Assembly: GCA_038063775.1 (NCBI GenBank) | Contig: JBBTUK010000012.1 | Location: forward strand, 1-47,706 | Length of the DNA stretch: 47,706 bases | Reading direction: 5' to 3' | DNA from: UM-FILTER-42-9 sp038063775 | Lineage (GTDB): Bacteria; Patescibacteriota; Minisyncoccia; Moranbacterales; UBA2206 | Shown: positions 40,736-47,706 of the stretch, one piece after another | Numbering within the stretch: position 1 is the stretch's first letter | How the letters are laid out: every line of letters begins with the position of its first letter | The notes under the pieces: model-generated | Databases searched by the model: none | The model's input: the letters and a program-made list of their open reading frames with translations, nothing else | Told to the model about the DNA's origin: nothing | Program-made: the position numbers and the translations under genes

Positions 40736-42259
40736 ATGAGATATAATAAGATACCGGCAAATAAGTTAAAAAATATGAACAAGCATAATGAACGAAAAGA
40801 CCGGCTCCGGAGATTGGAAAAAATCAGAAAAAATGGCATAAACCCGTATGCGGACAAGTTTGATCGAACGCATAGCTGCATAGAGGCGAAGAGTTTGGAG
40901 TTAGGTACGGAAGTCAAAGTTGCCGGCAGAGTGGTGCTTATCCGCAAAATGGGAAAAATTGTATTTGCGCATATTCAAGATTATTCAGGAAGAATCCAAA
41001 TAGTACTAAAAATTGATGAAATTGAGGAGCCAGCCTTCAGGTTTTTTGCTGATGTTATCGATCTGGGAGATTTTGTAGGGTTAGAGGGGAAGATTTTTAC
41101 AACGCAAAAAGGAGAGATATCTGTTATGGTACGTAAATATGTGTTTCTGAGTAAGGCTTTGCGTCCGCTGCCTGAAAAGTGGAGCGGTGTTCAGGATCTT
41201 GAAGTAAAATATCGCAAGCGCTATTTGGATTTGATTAGCAATGAAGAAACAATGAAGCGCTTCAAGTTTAGAAGCGACTTCATTTGGGAATTAAGAAAAT
41301 TTTATTATGAAAATGGATTTCAAGAAATTGATACTCCTGTTTTATGCAATACAGCGTCTGGCGCTTTGGCAAAGCCATTCAAAACGCATTACAATTCGTT
41401 GGATATGGATGTGTACCTAAGAATAGCGCCGGAAATTTTTCTAAAGCAAGCAATTATCGGGGGATATGAGAAGGTCTTTGAAGTGGCTCGTTGCTTTAGA
41501 AACGAAGGAATGGATTCGAGCCATCTCCAGGAGTTTACCATGGTCGAGCATTATTGTGCCTATTGGGATTTTCGGGATAATATGTATTTTACCGAAAAGA
41601 TACTCACCACCGTTATTAGAAAATTAATGGGCACTTTAGAGATAGACATCCTAAACAGAGAGGGCAAATTAGTTAAGATAAATTTTGCAGATTCCTGGGA
41701 ACGTATTTCATTTCGCGATTTGTTAATGAAGGATTGCGGAATTGATATTGATCTTTTTCCTGAGACTGAGGATTTACGGAAAGAAATCACAAAGAAAGGA
41801 GTTCGCATTAAAGACATCCAAACGTTAGGCAGGGGAAATCTCATCGACGCTTTATACAAAGAGGTTTCCAGGAGAAAATTGATTGGACCGATTTTTCTCA
41901 TTAATCATCCAATTGATGTTTCGCCTCTGGCAAGAAAAAATGATTCCAATCCAATGGTTACTGATCGTTTTCAGCTTATTGTGAATGGTTGGGAAATAGT
42001 AAATGCCTATAGTGAACTCACAGATCCGATTGAACAAAATAAACGTTTTGAAAAACAAATGGCAGCTCGTCGATCAGGAGATGAAGAAGCTATGTTGAAA
42101 GATGATGAATATGTGAAGGCAATGGAGTATGGAATGCCGCCAGCATCAGGATGGGGTATGGGAATCGAAAGGATAGTTGCATTGCTAACCCAACAGTCAA
42201 ATTTGCGAGACGTGGTATTATTTCCTCTTTTGAAGCCTGCAGGGCGAAAATTGAATTAG
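40736..42259 (+). CDS. lysS: Lysyl-tRNA synthetase, class II
   Basis: This 507-aa enzyme charges tRNA-Lys. An OB-fold anticodon domain (about 50-150, VKVAGRVVLIRKMGKIVFAH) precedes the class II core: motif 1 near FQEIDTPVLCNTASGALAKPF, motif 2 KVFEVARCFRNEGMD, motif 3 ASGWGMGIERIVALL. The stretch after motif 2 reads SSHLQEFTMVEHYCAYWDF instead of the common HNPEFTMLE, so it belongs to a divergent LysRS branch. It has its own leaderless promoter and slightly AT-richer coding than its neighbours; acquisition by transfer is possible. Confidence 0.92.
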   Translation: MRYNKIPANKLKNMNKHNERKDRLRRLEKIRKNGINPYADKFDRTHSCIEAKSLELGTEVKVAGRVVLIRKMGKIVFAHIQDYSGRIQIVLKIDEIEEPAFRFFADVIDLGDFVGLEGKIFTTQKGEISVMVRKYVFLSKALRPLPEKWSGVQDLEVKYRKRYLDLISNEETMKRFKFRSDFIWELRKFYYENGFQEIDTPVLCNTASGALAKPFKTHYNSLDMDVYLRIAPEIFLKQAIIGGYEKVFEVARCFRNEGMDSSHLQEFTMVEHYCAYWDFRDNMYFTEKILTTVIRKLMGTLEIDILNREGKLVKINFADSWERISFRDLLMKDCGIDIDLFPETEDLRKEITKKGVRIKDIQTLGRGNLIDALYKEVSRRKLIGPIFLINHPIDVSPLARKNDSNPMVTDRFQLIVNGWEIVNAYSELTDPIEQNKRFEKQMAARRSGDEEAMLKDDEYVKAMEYGMPPASGWGMGIERIVALLTQQSNLRDVVLFPLLKPAGRKLN

Positions 42260-42279
42260 CAAGTCCGTTGTTTTCGAGG

Positions 42280-42345
42280 AAAAGCGGCGGGAGATGCTGA
42301 AACTGATAATACCGCTTCGGATACCGCTCCGGCGGAGCAGTCCAG
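42280..42345 (+). pseudogene. Remnant of the C-terminus of a paralogue of the next gene
   Basis: In one frame this intergenic DNA reads GDAETDNTASDTAPAEQSS, close to the C-terminal GETGTDSTAPETAPAE of the Cys-rich protein at 42411-42986. No start or upstream body remains, which suggests a lost tandem copy. Confidence 0.45.
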
Positions 42346-42392
42346 TTTAAAATCAGTTTTTTTTGTGGATTTTCATGGAATTTTTTTTGTGC

Positions 42393-42398
42393 TATAAT
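42393..42398 (+). promoter_or_regulatory. -10 box TATAAT before the Cys-rich gene
   Basis: TATAAT lies 12 bases before ATG 42411, giving a leader of only a few bases. The -35 is weak. Confidence 0.5.
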
Positions 42399-42410
42399 AA
42401 AAACAAACAA

Positions 42411-42986
42411 ATGGACAAAAAGTCTAAAATTTTTTTCCTGGTATTTTTTCTGCTGATCATCGGAGCGGTCGGGGCGACTTATTGGCGGATAATGGTCAAG
42501 AAAGACTATGTCGTTTCGGCGCAAACTGATTGTGATCCCTACGCGGAGAATTGTTTTACCTGGGAATGCGATCCCGCCTCCACCGTGGAAGGAGAAGCCT
42601 GTACGGGAGATCCCGAGACGGACAGTTGGTATTATAAGGTCATCAAACGGAACGCCAGCCGGATTCCGCTTTGCGATCCCAATGACGAAAATTGTGAGGC
42701 TCTGGTCTGCGGCGAAAACGAACCGGAATGCTCGGAAACCTTGTGCGATGAAACGACAATGGAGGAGCAAGGAGTGGAGTGCAACGATCCGGTGAAATAT
42801 ACCGAAGAAAATCCGCTTGAAGAAGAAGCGCTAGAATGCGCGGAGGATGACGAAGAATGTCTGGCAGTCCAGGAAGAAGTTGTAGAATGCGAAGAAGGGG
42901 ATGAAGAATGTTTAGCCGCCCAGGAAGAAACGACGGGAGAAACAGGAACAGATAGCACCGCTCCGGAAACAGCTCCGGCGGAGTAG
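42411..42986 (+). CDS. Cysteine-rich acidic membrane-anchored protein
   Basis: In this 191-aa protein, a short N-terminus and one helix (about 7-26, FFLVFFLLIIGAVGATYW) are followed by about 160 extracytoplasmic residues with 14 cysteines, many as CDP, ENC and DEEC patterns, and very many Glu/Asp. Even cysteine number and external location suggest disulfides or metal binding. The tail is Thr/Pro/Ala/Glu-rich. ATG 42411 is chosen from the -10 box and the helix position rather than an upstream in-frame start. No known family is recognised. Confidence 0.68.
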   Translation: MDKKSKIFFLVFFLLIIGAVGATYWRIMVKKDYVVSAQTDCDPYAENCFTWECDPASTVEGEACTGDPETDSWYYKVIKRNASRIPLCDPNDENCEALVCGENEPECSETLCDETTMEEQGVECNDPVKYTEENPLEEEALECAEDDEECLAVQEEVVECEEGDEECLAAQEETTGETGTDSTAPETAPAE

Positions 42987-43010
42987 CCTGGATTTCATAA
43001 ACTTTTCCAT

Positions 43011-43038
43011 TTGACGAATGGATATAATTTGATAGAAT
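43011..43038 (+). promoter_or_regulatory. Promoter TTGACG-16-TAGAAT
   Basis: TTGACG (43011-43016) and TAGAAT (43033-43038). The expected start at about 43045 puts the transcript on ATG 43046 and excludes the earlier ATG 43037, which overlaps the -10. Confidence 0.7.
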
Positions 43039-43045
43039 GAACAGC

Positions 43046-43345
43046 ATGAAAAAGAATGTTCAAAAAAACAAAGAAGGAACATATAGATCCGGCGAAGTAA
43101 TATCTATGCTTGAGCAGATTAATGACGGAATTAAGATTGTTGCCGAAGACCAGTCGGGCATGAGCAAAGATATCAAGGCAATAAAGTCAGACATTTCTGG
43201 AATAAAGAGCGACATTGATGTAATGCAGGGTGATATAGCCTCCATCAAGTATGATTTGAAAGAAAAGGCTAGCCAAGAAGATTTTGAAAAAATGGAAAAG
43301 CGGGTAGTCAAATTGGAGAAGCTTGTTTTTGCAAAACTTATGTAA
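43046..43345 (+). CDS. Small coiled-coil protein
   Basis: This 99-aa protein is almost entirely heptad repeat from residue 17 (ISMLEQINDGIKIVAEDQSG; DIKAIKSDISGIKSDIDVMQ). The seven-residue ISGIKSDI-type repeats occur several times. It has no signal or membrane segment. Such small coiled coils resemble phage- or mobile-element-associated proteins, but nothing assigns a function. The start is fixed by the promoter at 43011-43038; a terminator follows. Confidence 0.65.
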   Translation: MKKNVQKNKEGTYRSGEVISMLEQINDGIKIVAEDQSGMSKDIKAIKSDISGIKSDIDVMQGDIASIKYDLKEKASQEDFEKMEKRVVKLEKLVFAKLM

Positions 43346-43364
43346 AAGTAAAAAACATCATTTT

Positions 43365-43388
43365 ACCGGCCAAAAGCCGGTTTTTTTG
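43365..43388 (+). terminator. Rho-independent terminator
   Basis: ACCGGC-CAAAA-GCCGGT with seven T, 20 bases after the coiled-coil gene. Confidence 0.88.
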
Positions 43389-43390
43389 AT

Positions 43391-43419
43391 TTGACAAAAA
43401 GGCGTTTTAGGTGTATACT
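43391..43419 (+). promoter_or_regulatory. Promoter TTGACA-17-TATACT of barrel-like gene
   Basis: TTGACA (43391-43396) and TATACT (43414-43419). The leader is about 75 nt and carries GAGGAAAGGA upstream of ATG 43500. Confidence 0.75.
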
Positions 43420-43499
43420 AATAGGTCATTATATAAGATGACAAGCTCGTTGAAAAATACAGATTTTCGCCAAAAAGGCGAGGAAAGGACGGACAGAAA

Positions 43500-44164
43500 A
43501 TGAGGAAATTCGCGGTCGTGATGGCGAGCCTTATGTTGTTGCTGTGCGTCGGATTGGCCGGCGCCGAGGAGAAAGAGTCCGCGTTTTCGGGTTCGGTTGA
43601 CGTCAGCTGGTACAGCCAGTATATGGACGAAGTTTCCGGCGCGACGAATTTCAACAAACAGATTCTCCAACAGAGCCTGACCCTTTCGCACCGAACGGGC
43701 CCTTATCTTTATCTTTGGAATTCTTATAGCCCCAAAGGCGGACCCAATTCCGATTTCGGGGACGAAGTGGATGTGAGTCTCGGGATCGCGAAAGAGATCG
43801 GCAAGTGGAAGATTGACGGCGGATATTCATATGTAAATTTGCAGAATCTTCGCAATACCAAAGGAGATCTGCACGCCTTCTATCTCTATGTGGACGGCCC
43901 GGCGATCTTCGGCATCACGCCGTTCGTGATGACCGAGTGGGACATTCCTTNNNNNNNNNNNNNNNNNNNNNNNNNNNNNNNNNNNNNNNNNNNNNNNNNN
44001 NNNNNNNNNNNNNNNNNNNNNNNNNNNNNNNNNNNNNNNNNNNNNNNNNNATCACTCCGAAAGTCAGCTACCAGCGGCGATTCGGTTATGCTCCGGAAGA
44101 CGGCGGCATGATAGAGAAAGAGAACAAGGTGTGGGGAGGAGTGAATCTTTCCTACGCGTTCTGA
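43500..44164 (+). CDS. Secreted beta-barrel/porin-like protein, interrupted by scaffold gap
   Basis: The N-terminal 150 residues and a C-terminal 37 are present on either side of 100 N. A clear signal peptide (MRKFAVVMASLMLLLCVGLA, cleavage after AGA) leads into alternating strands such as SGSVDVSWYSQYMDE, LSHRTGPYLYLWNSYS and KWKIDGGYSYVNLQNL. The chain ends KVWGGVNLSYAF, with the terminal Phe seen in outer-membrane barrels. It resembles TorF/small-porin proteins of Gram-negative bacteria. The coding is more GC-rich than its neighbours. A diderm-type barrel in a CPR genome would be unusual; transfer, a surface role without outer membrane, or a chimeric scaffold are all possible. Confidence 0.65.
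43951..44050. other. Scaffold gap (100 N)
   Basis: Placeholder gap inside the barrel-like gene; the reading frame across it cannot be judged. Confidence 0.95.
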
Positions 44165-44177
44165 TCCTTTCAGTCTG

Positions 44178-44207
44178 GGGCCGGGGAAGCGAAAGCTTTC
44201 CCGGCCC
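44178..44207 (+). terminator. Strong GNRA-capped hairpin after the barrel-like gene
   Basis: GGGCCGGGGAAGC pairs with GCTTTCCCGGCCC around a GAAA tetraloop, followed by TACAAAAAA rather than T. It may stabilise the upstream mRNA or attenuate read-through into the next gene, which has its own AAGGAGG site. Confidence 0.6.
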
Positions 44208-44234
44208 TACAAAAAATCCCAAGGAGGTGTCGCG

Positions 44235-44768
44235 ATGAGCGGAATCTTTTCAAAGATTGCCGCGACAGTCGCGGCAAAGAAAGAAAAGATTGGAACGGCT
44301 GGACTGGCTTACTCGTTTGATTACTGTGTCAACTGGTTGTTCAACTATCCGTTGTATATCTACGTGATGAACATGTACGGTTTGAAGTATGGATTTCTGA
44401 TTATGTCTTTCCTGTCTTTTTCCATCTGTTTTGCCTACATCATAATCTACGACATCATCAAGAAGGATCTTTTTCTTCTTGAAGACGCCAAGGAATTTAT
44501 GGAAAATGTAGGCAATTACAGCGGAAAGAGCAAGACGAAGAAGTTTCTGGCGTGGATTGTCCGGAAAGGCGGATTTTTTTCAGCCTTCCTGATCCTTTCT
44601 CTCTGGAAAGACCCATTCTATACGGTAGCCTTCTGTCGGAAGGGGAAATACGGCGGGCTATCTCGGAGAGACTGGGGAATTTTTCTGGGAAGCGTTGCCG
44701 TTGGAAATGCCGTCTGGGCACTTTCGGTGTTCGGTGGAATCAAAGTTTTCAAACGATTCTTTACTTAA
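44235..44768 (+). CDS. Small polytopic membrane protein, unknown function
   Basis: This 177-aa protein has about four hydrophobic segments (near 38-48, 53-75, 112-125, 150-168) and a basic N-terminus. The ribosome site AAGGAGG eight bases before ATG 44235 is the strongest canonical site in this window, which contrasts with the leaderless genes around it. It follows the barrel-like gene by 70 bp and is probably cotranscribed. The motif NWLFNYPLYIYVMNMYGLKY looks conserved in style, but I cannot name a family. Confidence 0.68.
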   Translation: MSGIFSKIAATVAAKKEKIGTAGLAYSFDYCVNWLFNYPLYIYVMNMYGLKYGFLIMSFLSFSICFAYIIIYDIIKKDLFLLEDAKEFMENVGNYSGKSKTKKFLAWIVRKGGFFSAFLILSLWKDPFYTVAFCRKGKYGGLSRRDWGIFLGSVAVGNAVWALSVFGGIKVFKRFFT

Positions 44769-44801
44769 AAAGGGGTGGGATTCATCGAATCCTATCCCTT
44801 T
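44768..44801 (+). terminator. Rho-independent terminator
   Basis: AAAGGGGTGGGATT pairs with AATCCTATCCCTTT with wobble, directly at the stop codon of the small membrane protein gene. Confidence 0.7.
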
Positions 44802-44805
44802 AAAA

Positions 44806-44834
44806 TTGACAAAAAGCTGTTTTTGGCGTAAAAT
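44806..44834 (+). promoter_or_regulatory. Promoter TTGACA-17-TAAAAT of ATP-grasp gene
   Basis: TTGACA (44806-44811) and TAAAAT (44829-44834). The start is about 3 bases before ATG 44844, so the mRNA is effectively leaderless. Confidence 0.78.
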
Positions 44835-44843
44835 AGGGATGTT

Positions 44844-46154
44844 ATGAATATTTTATTTATCTCAAAGGATTTAGGGCAGATAACTCTAGCATGCAAATTG
44901 GCGGAAGAGGGGCATGCGGTTAAAATCTACGAAACTGATGGGAAGTGGGAGAATAAGATTCGTCGCCCGCTGGTAAAATTTGTGTCTAACTGGAAAAATG
45001 AGTTGGATTGGGTCGGGAAAAAAGGCCTGATAATTTTTGATTATACTGGAATGGGAAAAATCCAAGATGAACTTAGGCATAAGGGTTATAGCGTTTTTGG
45101 AGGTTGTGAGGGTGGCGATGAACTGGAAAATAACCGGCAACGCGGCCAGAAGATATTTTCTTTGCTCGGAATGAAAATCAAGGAATCCATAGATTTTCAC
45201 AATATCGGGGACATCGTCGCTTTTTTAAAAAAAGATAAAAAATGCTGGGTAATTAAACAGAATGGGCACATGGACAAAGGCCTGAATTATGTCTGCAAAA
45301 CAGCGGATGGGAGAGACGCTATCTCGGTTTTAAAAAACTACAAAAAAAATCTGAAAGACAACAATTTACATTTTGACTTACAGGAAAAAATTGAAGGTAT
45401 AGAAATCGCCGTTGGGAGATTTTTTGATGGAAACAATTGGGTGGGGCCGATTTGCGTGAACATCGAACACAAAAATCTTTTTAACAATGATCTTGGACCG
45501 AAAACGCACGAGATGGGAAATCTGATGTGGTATGACGAAAATGAAAACAATAAGCTGTATCAGGAAACATTGGCCAAAATGGAAGGCTATCTCAGAAAAA
45601 TAAACTTCAAGGGCTATTTTGACATCAACTGCATTGTTAATAAAAATAACGCGCACCCCCTGGAAGCCACAGCCCGGCTTGGCCAGCCGACGGCGCAGCT
45701 ACAAAACACCATCCATATTTCCCGCTGGGGAGAACTGCTGAAAGCTATCGCCGACGGGAAAAAATACGATCTGAAATACCGAAAAGGTTTCGCGGTGGTT
45801 GTTTTTTTAGGCACTCCGCCCTATCCGTATGCCAACAGGTCAGTCCTCAACTCGCCAAAAGGCATAGAGATGTTTTTTCAGGATAACCTGACAAAAGAAG
45901 ATGCTAGGAACACATACCTGGAAGAGGTTAGCGTTATCGAAAAAGGGAGGAGAGAGAAAAAATATATAATTGCCGGCAGTTCCGGATATATCGCGCATGT
46001 CGCGGCTATTGGAAAAACGACAAAAGAAGCGCGAAAAAAAGTTTATAAACTTATTGATAAAATTGTCATTCCAAAAATGTTCTACCGGACTGATATTGGT
46101 TTGAAATTCGTAGAGGGAGATCAGAAGAAATTGAGGGAGTGGGGATGGATTTAG
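44844..46154 (+). CDS. PurD-like ATP-grasp ligase without a purine operon
   Basis: This 436-aa protein follows the glycinamide ribonucleotide synthetase layout: an N-terminal Rossmann-like part (MNILFISKDLGQITLACKLA), an ATP-grasp core (CWVIKQNGHMDKGLNYVCKT; VGRFFDGNNWVGPICVNIEH; GYFDINCIVNK, HPLEATARLGQPTAQLQ) and a C-terminal domain (YIAHVAAIGKTTKEARKKVY). The N-terminal DNxxGRE-type motif of true PurD is not evident. No other purine genes are nearby and such genomes usually lack the pathway. It may join an amine or amino acid to a carboxylate in another pathway. Its own promoter lies directly upstream. Confidence 0.75.
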   Translation: MNILFISKDLGQITLACKLAEEGHAVKIYETDGKWENKIRRPLVKFVSNWKNELDWVGKKGLIIFDYTGMGKIQDELRHKGYSVFGGCEGGDELENNRQRGQKIFSLLGMKIKESIDFHNIGDIVAFLKKDKKCWVIKQNGHMDKGLNYVCKTADGRDAISVLKNYKKNLKDNNLHFDLQEKIEGIEIAVGRFFDGNNWVGPICVNIEHKNLFNNDLGPKTHEMGNLMWYDENENNKLYQETLAKMEGYLRKINFKGYFDINCIVNKNNAHPLEATARLGQPTAQLQNTIHISRWGELLKAIADGKKYDLKYRKGFAVVVFLGTPPYPYANRSVLNSPKGIEMFFQDNLTKEDARNTYLEEVSVIEKGRREKKYIIAGSSGYIAHVAAIGKTTKEARKKVYKLIDKIVIPKMFYRTDIGLKFVEGDQKKLREWGWI

Positions 46155-46162
46155 TGGAAGTT

Positions 46163-46193
46163 CCCCAGTAGTAAAGCAGGGCTTACTACGGGG
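46163..46193. repeat. Mini hairpin CCCCAGTAGTAAAGC/GCTTACTACGGGG
   Basis: A 31-bp compact version of the GTAGT-type arms, 9 bases after the ATP-grasp stop. Confidence 0.6.
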
Positions 46194-46196
46194 CAA

Positions 46197-46218
46197 GCAA
46201 AGTGCAAAGTGCAAAGTG
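46197..46218. repeat. Heptamer tandem repeat (GCAAAGT)x3
   Basis: Three exact copies in non-coding DNA; similar in kind to the AAAGTTC repeat inside a glycosyltransferase gene at 7684. Confidence 0.75.
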
Positions 46219-46315
46219 AAAAGTTGTAAATAGAATGGAAAATGTATATTTATCGCTGGATGAAGCCAGGGAAGAGCCGAATTGAAAGGGACAGCTGTAA
46301 AATAGTAAACTATAC

Positions 46316-46344
46316 TTGACAAGAAGTAGAACTTTGTGTATACT
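46316..46344 (+). promoter_or_regulatory. Promoter TTGACA-17-TATACT of AAA ATPase gene
   Basis: TTGACA (46316-46321) and TATACT (46339-46344). The start falls on ATG 46351, supporting a leaderless mRNA and excluding the in-frame GTG 46336 that overlaps the -10. Confidence 0.78.
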
Positions 46345-46350
46345 AGTAGT

Positions 46351-47523
46351 ATGATAATAGAGAGAGACATTTATTCAAAAATTAAGCCGGTAATTGGCGC
46401 TCCGGAAGTCATTGTTATAACCGGCATGCGGAGAGTGGGCAAGACCACCTTGCTTCGCTATATAATGAAAGAAATCAAGTCTGAAAACAAGATTTTTTTA
46501 GATATGGAAAATCCCTCAAGCCAAAAATACTTTGAGGAAGAAAATTATGATAAAATAGTTGATAATCTGAAAATTCTCGGGCTTGATCTGAAAAAGAGGA
46601 GCTATGTTTTCATTGATGAGATACAATTCGCCAAAAATTTGCCGTCGGTCGTTAAATATTTATTTGATCATTACAAAATAAAATTTTTTCTAAGCGGCTC
46701 ATCCAGTTATTATTTGAAAAATCTTTTTTCAGAATCACTGGCTGGACGAAAGTATATTTTTGAGCTGTTTCCATTGAGCTTTCGGGAATTTATGCAGATC
46801 AGGGACCCAAAGATTAATCTGTACATTTCAAGCGGCCAAAAAACATCCCAAGCGATTTTTGGGAACCTGGACCGATATTATAGCGAGTATATTTTATATG
46901 GAGGTTTCCCTGGAGTGGTCAGGAAAGAGTCAATTAGAGAAAAAAAGGCGATGCTGGACGATATTTTTTCTTCCTATTTTCAGCTGGAAGTCGCTCAACT
47001 CGGAGATTTTAAAAAGATAAATGTCGTGCGGGACCTAATGCTTCTTCTTATGGAACGAGTTGGTTCAAGGCTGGACGAGCAGAAACTATCCAGGGAGCTT
47101 CAAGTTTCCCGAATAACGATCAATAATTATATTGCGTTTCTGGAAAGCACATACTTCATAAAATTAATTAGGCCGTTTAGCCGGAACAAGGATTCAGAAA
47201 TACGAAGCGCTCCAAAATTTTATCTCTGCGACTCGGGGCTGGTCAATCAATTTGCTAAGGTAAACGAGGGCTCCTTGTTTGAAAACGCGGTTTTTTCAGC
47301 CTTGCGTTTGAAAGGGGAAGTTAATTATTACCAAAAGAAAAGCGGAGTAGAGATAGATTTTATTTTGGATAAAAAATTCGCCTTTGAAGTTAAGAGCAGG
47401 GCCTACGAGCAGGACATGAAGAGATTAAGTCTTCTCGCTAAAGAATTAAAACTGAAAGGTTATAAAATAATTTCAAGGAAATACAGCAACTTGCGAAATG
47501 TTGATTACGGGTTTAATTTATAG
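46351..47523 (+). CDS. AAA ATPase with DUF4143 nuclease-like domain
   Basis: This 390-aa protein has Walker A GMRRVGKTT (25-33), Walker B SYVFIDEIQF and sensor FFLSGSSSYYL, followed by a winged helix (QKLSRELQVSRITINNYIAF). The C-terminal DUF4143 domain carries FYLCDSGLVNQF, NYYQKKSGVEIDFILD and FAFEVKSR, a PD-(D/E)xK-like pattern (E..D..E-K). These STAND-like ATPases are common, often mobile accessory genes with suspected defence or regulatory roles. It has its own consensus promoter and stands alone. The start is ATG 46351, set by the promoter. Confidence 0.88.
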   Translation: MIIERDIYSKIKPVIGAPEVIVITGMRRVGKTTLLRYIMKEIKSENKIFLDMENPSSQKYFEEENYDKIVDNLKILGLDLKKRSYVFIDEIQFAKNLPSVVKYLFDHYKIKFFLSGSSSYYLKNLFSESLAGRKYIFELFPLSFREFMQIRDPKINLYISSGQKTSQAIFGNLDRYYSEYILYGGFPGVVRKESIREKKAMLDDIFSSYFQLEVAQLGDFKKINVVRDLMLLLMERVGSRLDEQKLSRELQVSRITINNYIAFLESTYFIKLIRPFSRNKDSEIRSAPKFYLCDSGLVNQFAKVNEGSLFENAVFSALRLKGEVNYYQKKSGVEIDFILDKKFAFEVKSRAYEQDMKRLSLLAKELKLKGYKIISRKYSNLRNVDYGFNL

Positions 47524-47592
47524 ATGCCCGCGTGGCGGGAACAATCGCTAGGGCTGTTTTTTTGTTTGGATTTGTGCTAGAATATGTTTATG

Positions 47593-47659
47593 CCCCGTAG
47601 TGAAACTTCAATCACTGCCGCGGCAGTTTAAATTGCAAAATTGAAGTTCTACTACGGGG
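47593..47659 (+). repeat. 67-bp inverted repeat ending at a start codon (GTAGTG family)
   Basis: CCCCGTAGTGAAACTTCAAT (47593-47612) and ATTGAAGTTCTACTACGGGG (47640-47659), with a palindrome ACTGCCGCGGCAGT in the loop. ATG flanks both sides, and the right one is the next start codon. An extended -10 TGC-TAGAAT at 47578-47583 would start the RNA at about 47590, just before the left arm. Confidence 0.8.
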
Positions 47660-47706
47660 ATGAAAAAGAAGCAATCGGTTTATCTTAAAAAAGCCAAGCA
47701 GAAAAC
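47660..47706 (+). CDS. Start of a basic protein, truncated by window edge
   Basis: Fifteen codons are visible, reading MKKKQSVYLKKAKQK. The start is directly after the inverted repeat, without a Shine-Dalgarno sequence. Nothing more can be said. Confidence 0.5.
   Translation, partial: MKKKQSVYLKKAKQK

Overview
The window is about 47.7 kb of a small-genome bacterium, most likely a member of the Candidate Phyla Radiation (Patescibacteria), probably the Parcubacteria/Moranbacteria side. This is inferred from gene content and style: compact core genes (EF-Ts of only 192 aa, a zinc-type L31 with a lysine tail), several conserved proteins of unknown function typical of that group, a group I intron in a tRNA, promoters placed directly on start codons, and many small intergenic inverted repeats. 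TGA is used as a stop (for example at the end of the RodA and glycosyltransferase genes), so this is not one of the lineages that recode TGA. Three runs of exactly 100 N (7085-7184, 38489-38588, 43951-44050) are scaffold gaps of unknown true length; they cut mreB, a tRNA and a barrel-like protein gene.

Layout. 1-11.3 kb: cell-wall and division genes and some replication/translation genes on the + strand (end of rodA, zinc-ribbon protein, rplY, secreted coiled-coil/lytic transglycosylase, murA, HD phosphohydrolase, mreB, two GT4 glycosyltransferases, holB, ftsQ). 11.5-15.1 kb: two minus-strand GT39-type membrane mannosyltransferase-like proteins. 15.4-25.0 kb: a cluster of a 1156-aa protein with a DHH-like core, two small proteins, a TraG/VirB4-like membrane ATPase, and on the opposite strand a PP2C-like/membrane/propeller protein. 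25.3-30.8 kb: regulator, rmuC, GT2 synthase, WecA/MraY-like transferase and DUF192 protein, which look like an envelope-polysaccharide group. 31.0-37.6 kb: translation block (rpmE-prfA-prmC on minus, rpsB-tsf-PSP1 on plus) plus an isolated transcription unit for a 19-aa lysine-rich peptide. 37.7-40.7 kb: TPR protein and a tRNA/rpmG cluster invaded by a LAGLIDADG endonuclease, a group I intron and a GIY-YIG protein. 40.7-47.7 kb: lysS and accessory genes (Cys-rich acidic membrane protein, coiled coil, barrel-like secreted protein, small membrane protein, orphan ATP-grasp, AAA/DUF4143 ATPase), many of them with their own consensus promoter.

The strongest unexplained signals are non-coding. (1) A structured module occurs five times at three loci (3.4-3.9, 11.35-11.5 and 22.3-22.8 kb). 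Its stems keep pairing while their sequences change, and a pyrimidine/purine hairpin lies at a fixed distance in front. (2) A set of 67-138 bp inverted repeats ends exactly at a start codon; two further repeats end exactly at a -35 box. (3) In the tRNA cluster, an intact tRNA-Thr(UGU) sits inside an interrupted tRNA, enclosed by a 17-bp inverted repeat. A freestanding LAGLIDADG gene runs into tRNA-Tyr. tRNA-Thr(GGU) carries a 196-nt group I intron. A half tRNA-Trp precedes a GIY-YIG gene. (4) Palindromic or tandem repeats are inserted in frame inside enzyme genes.
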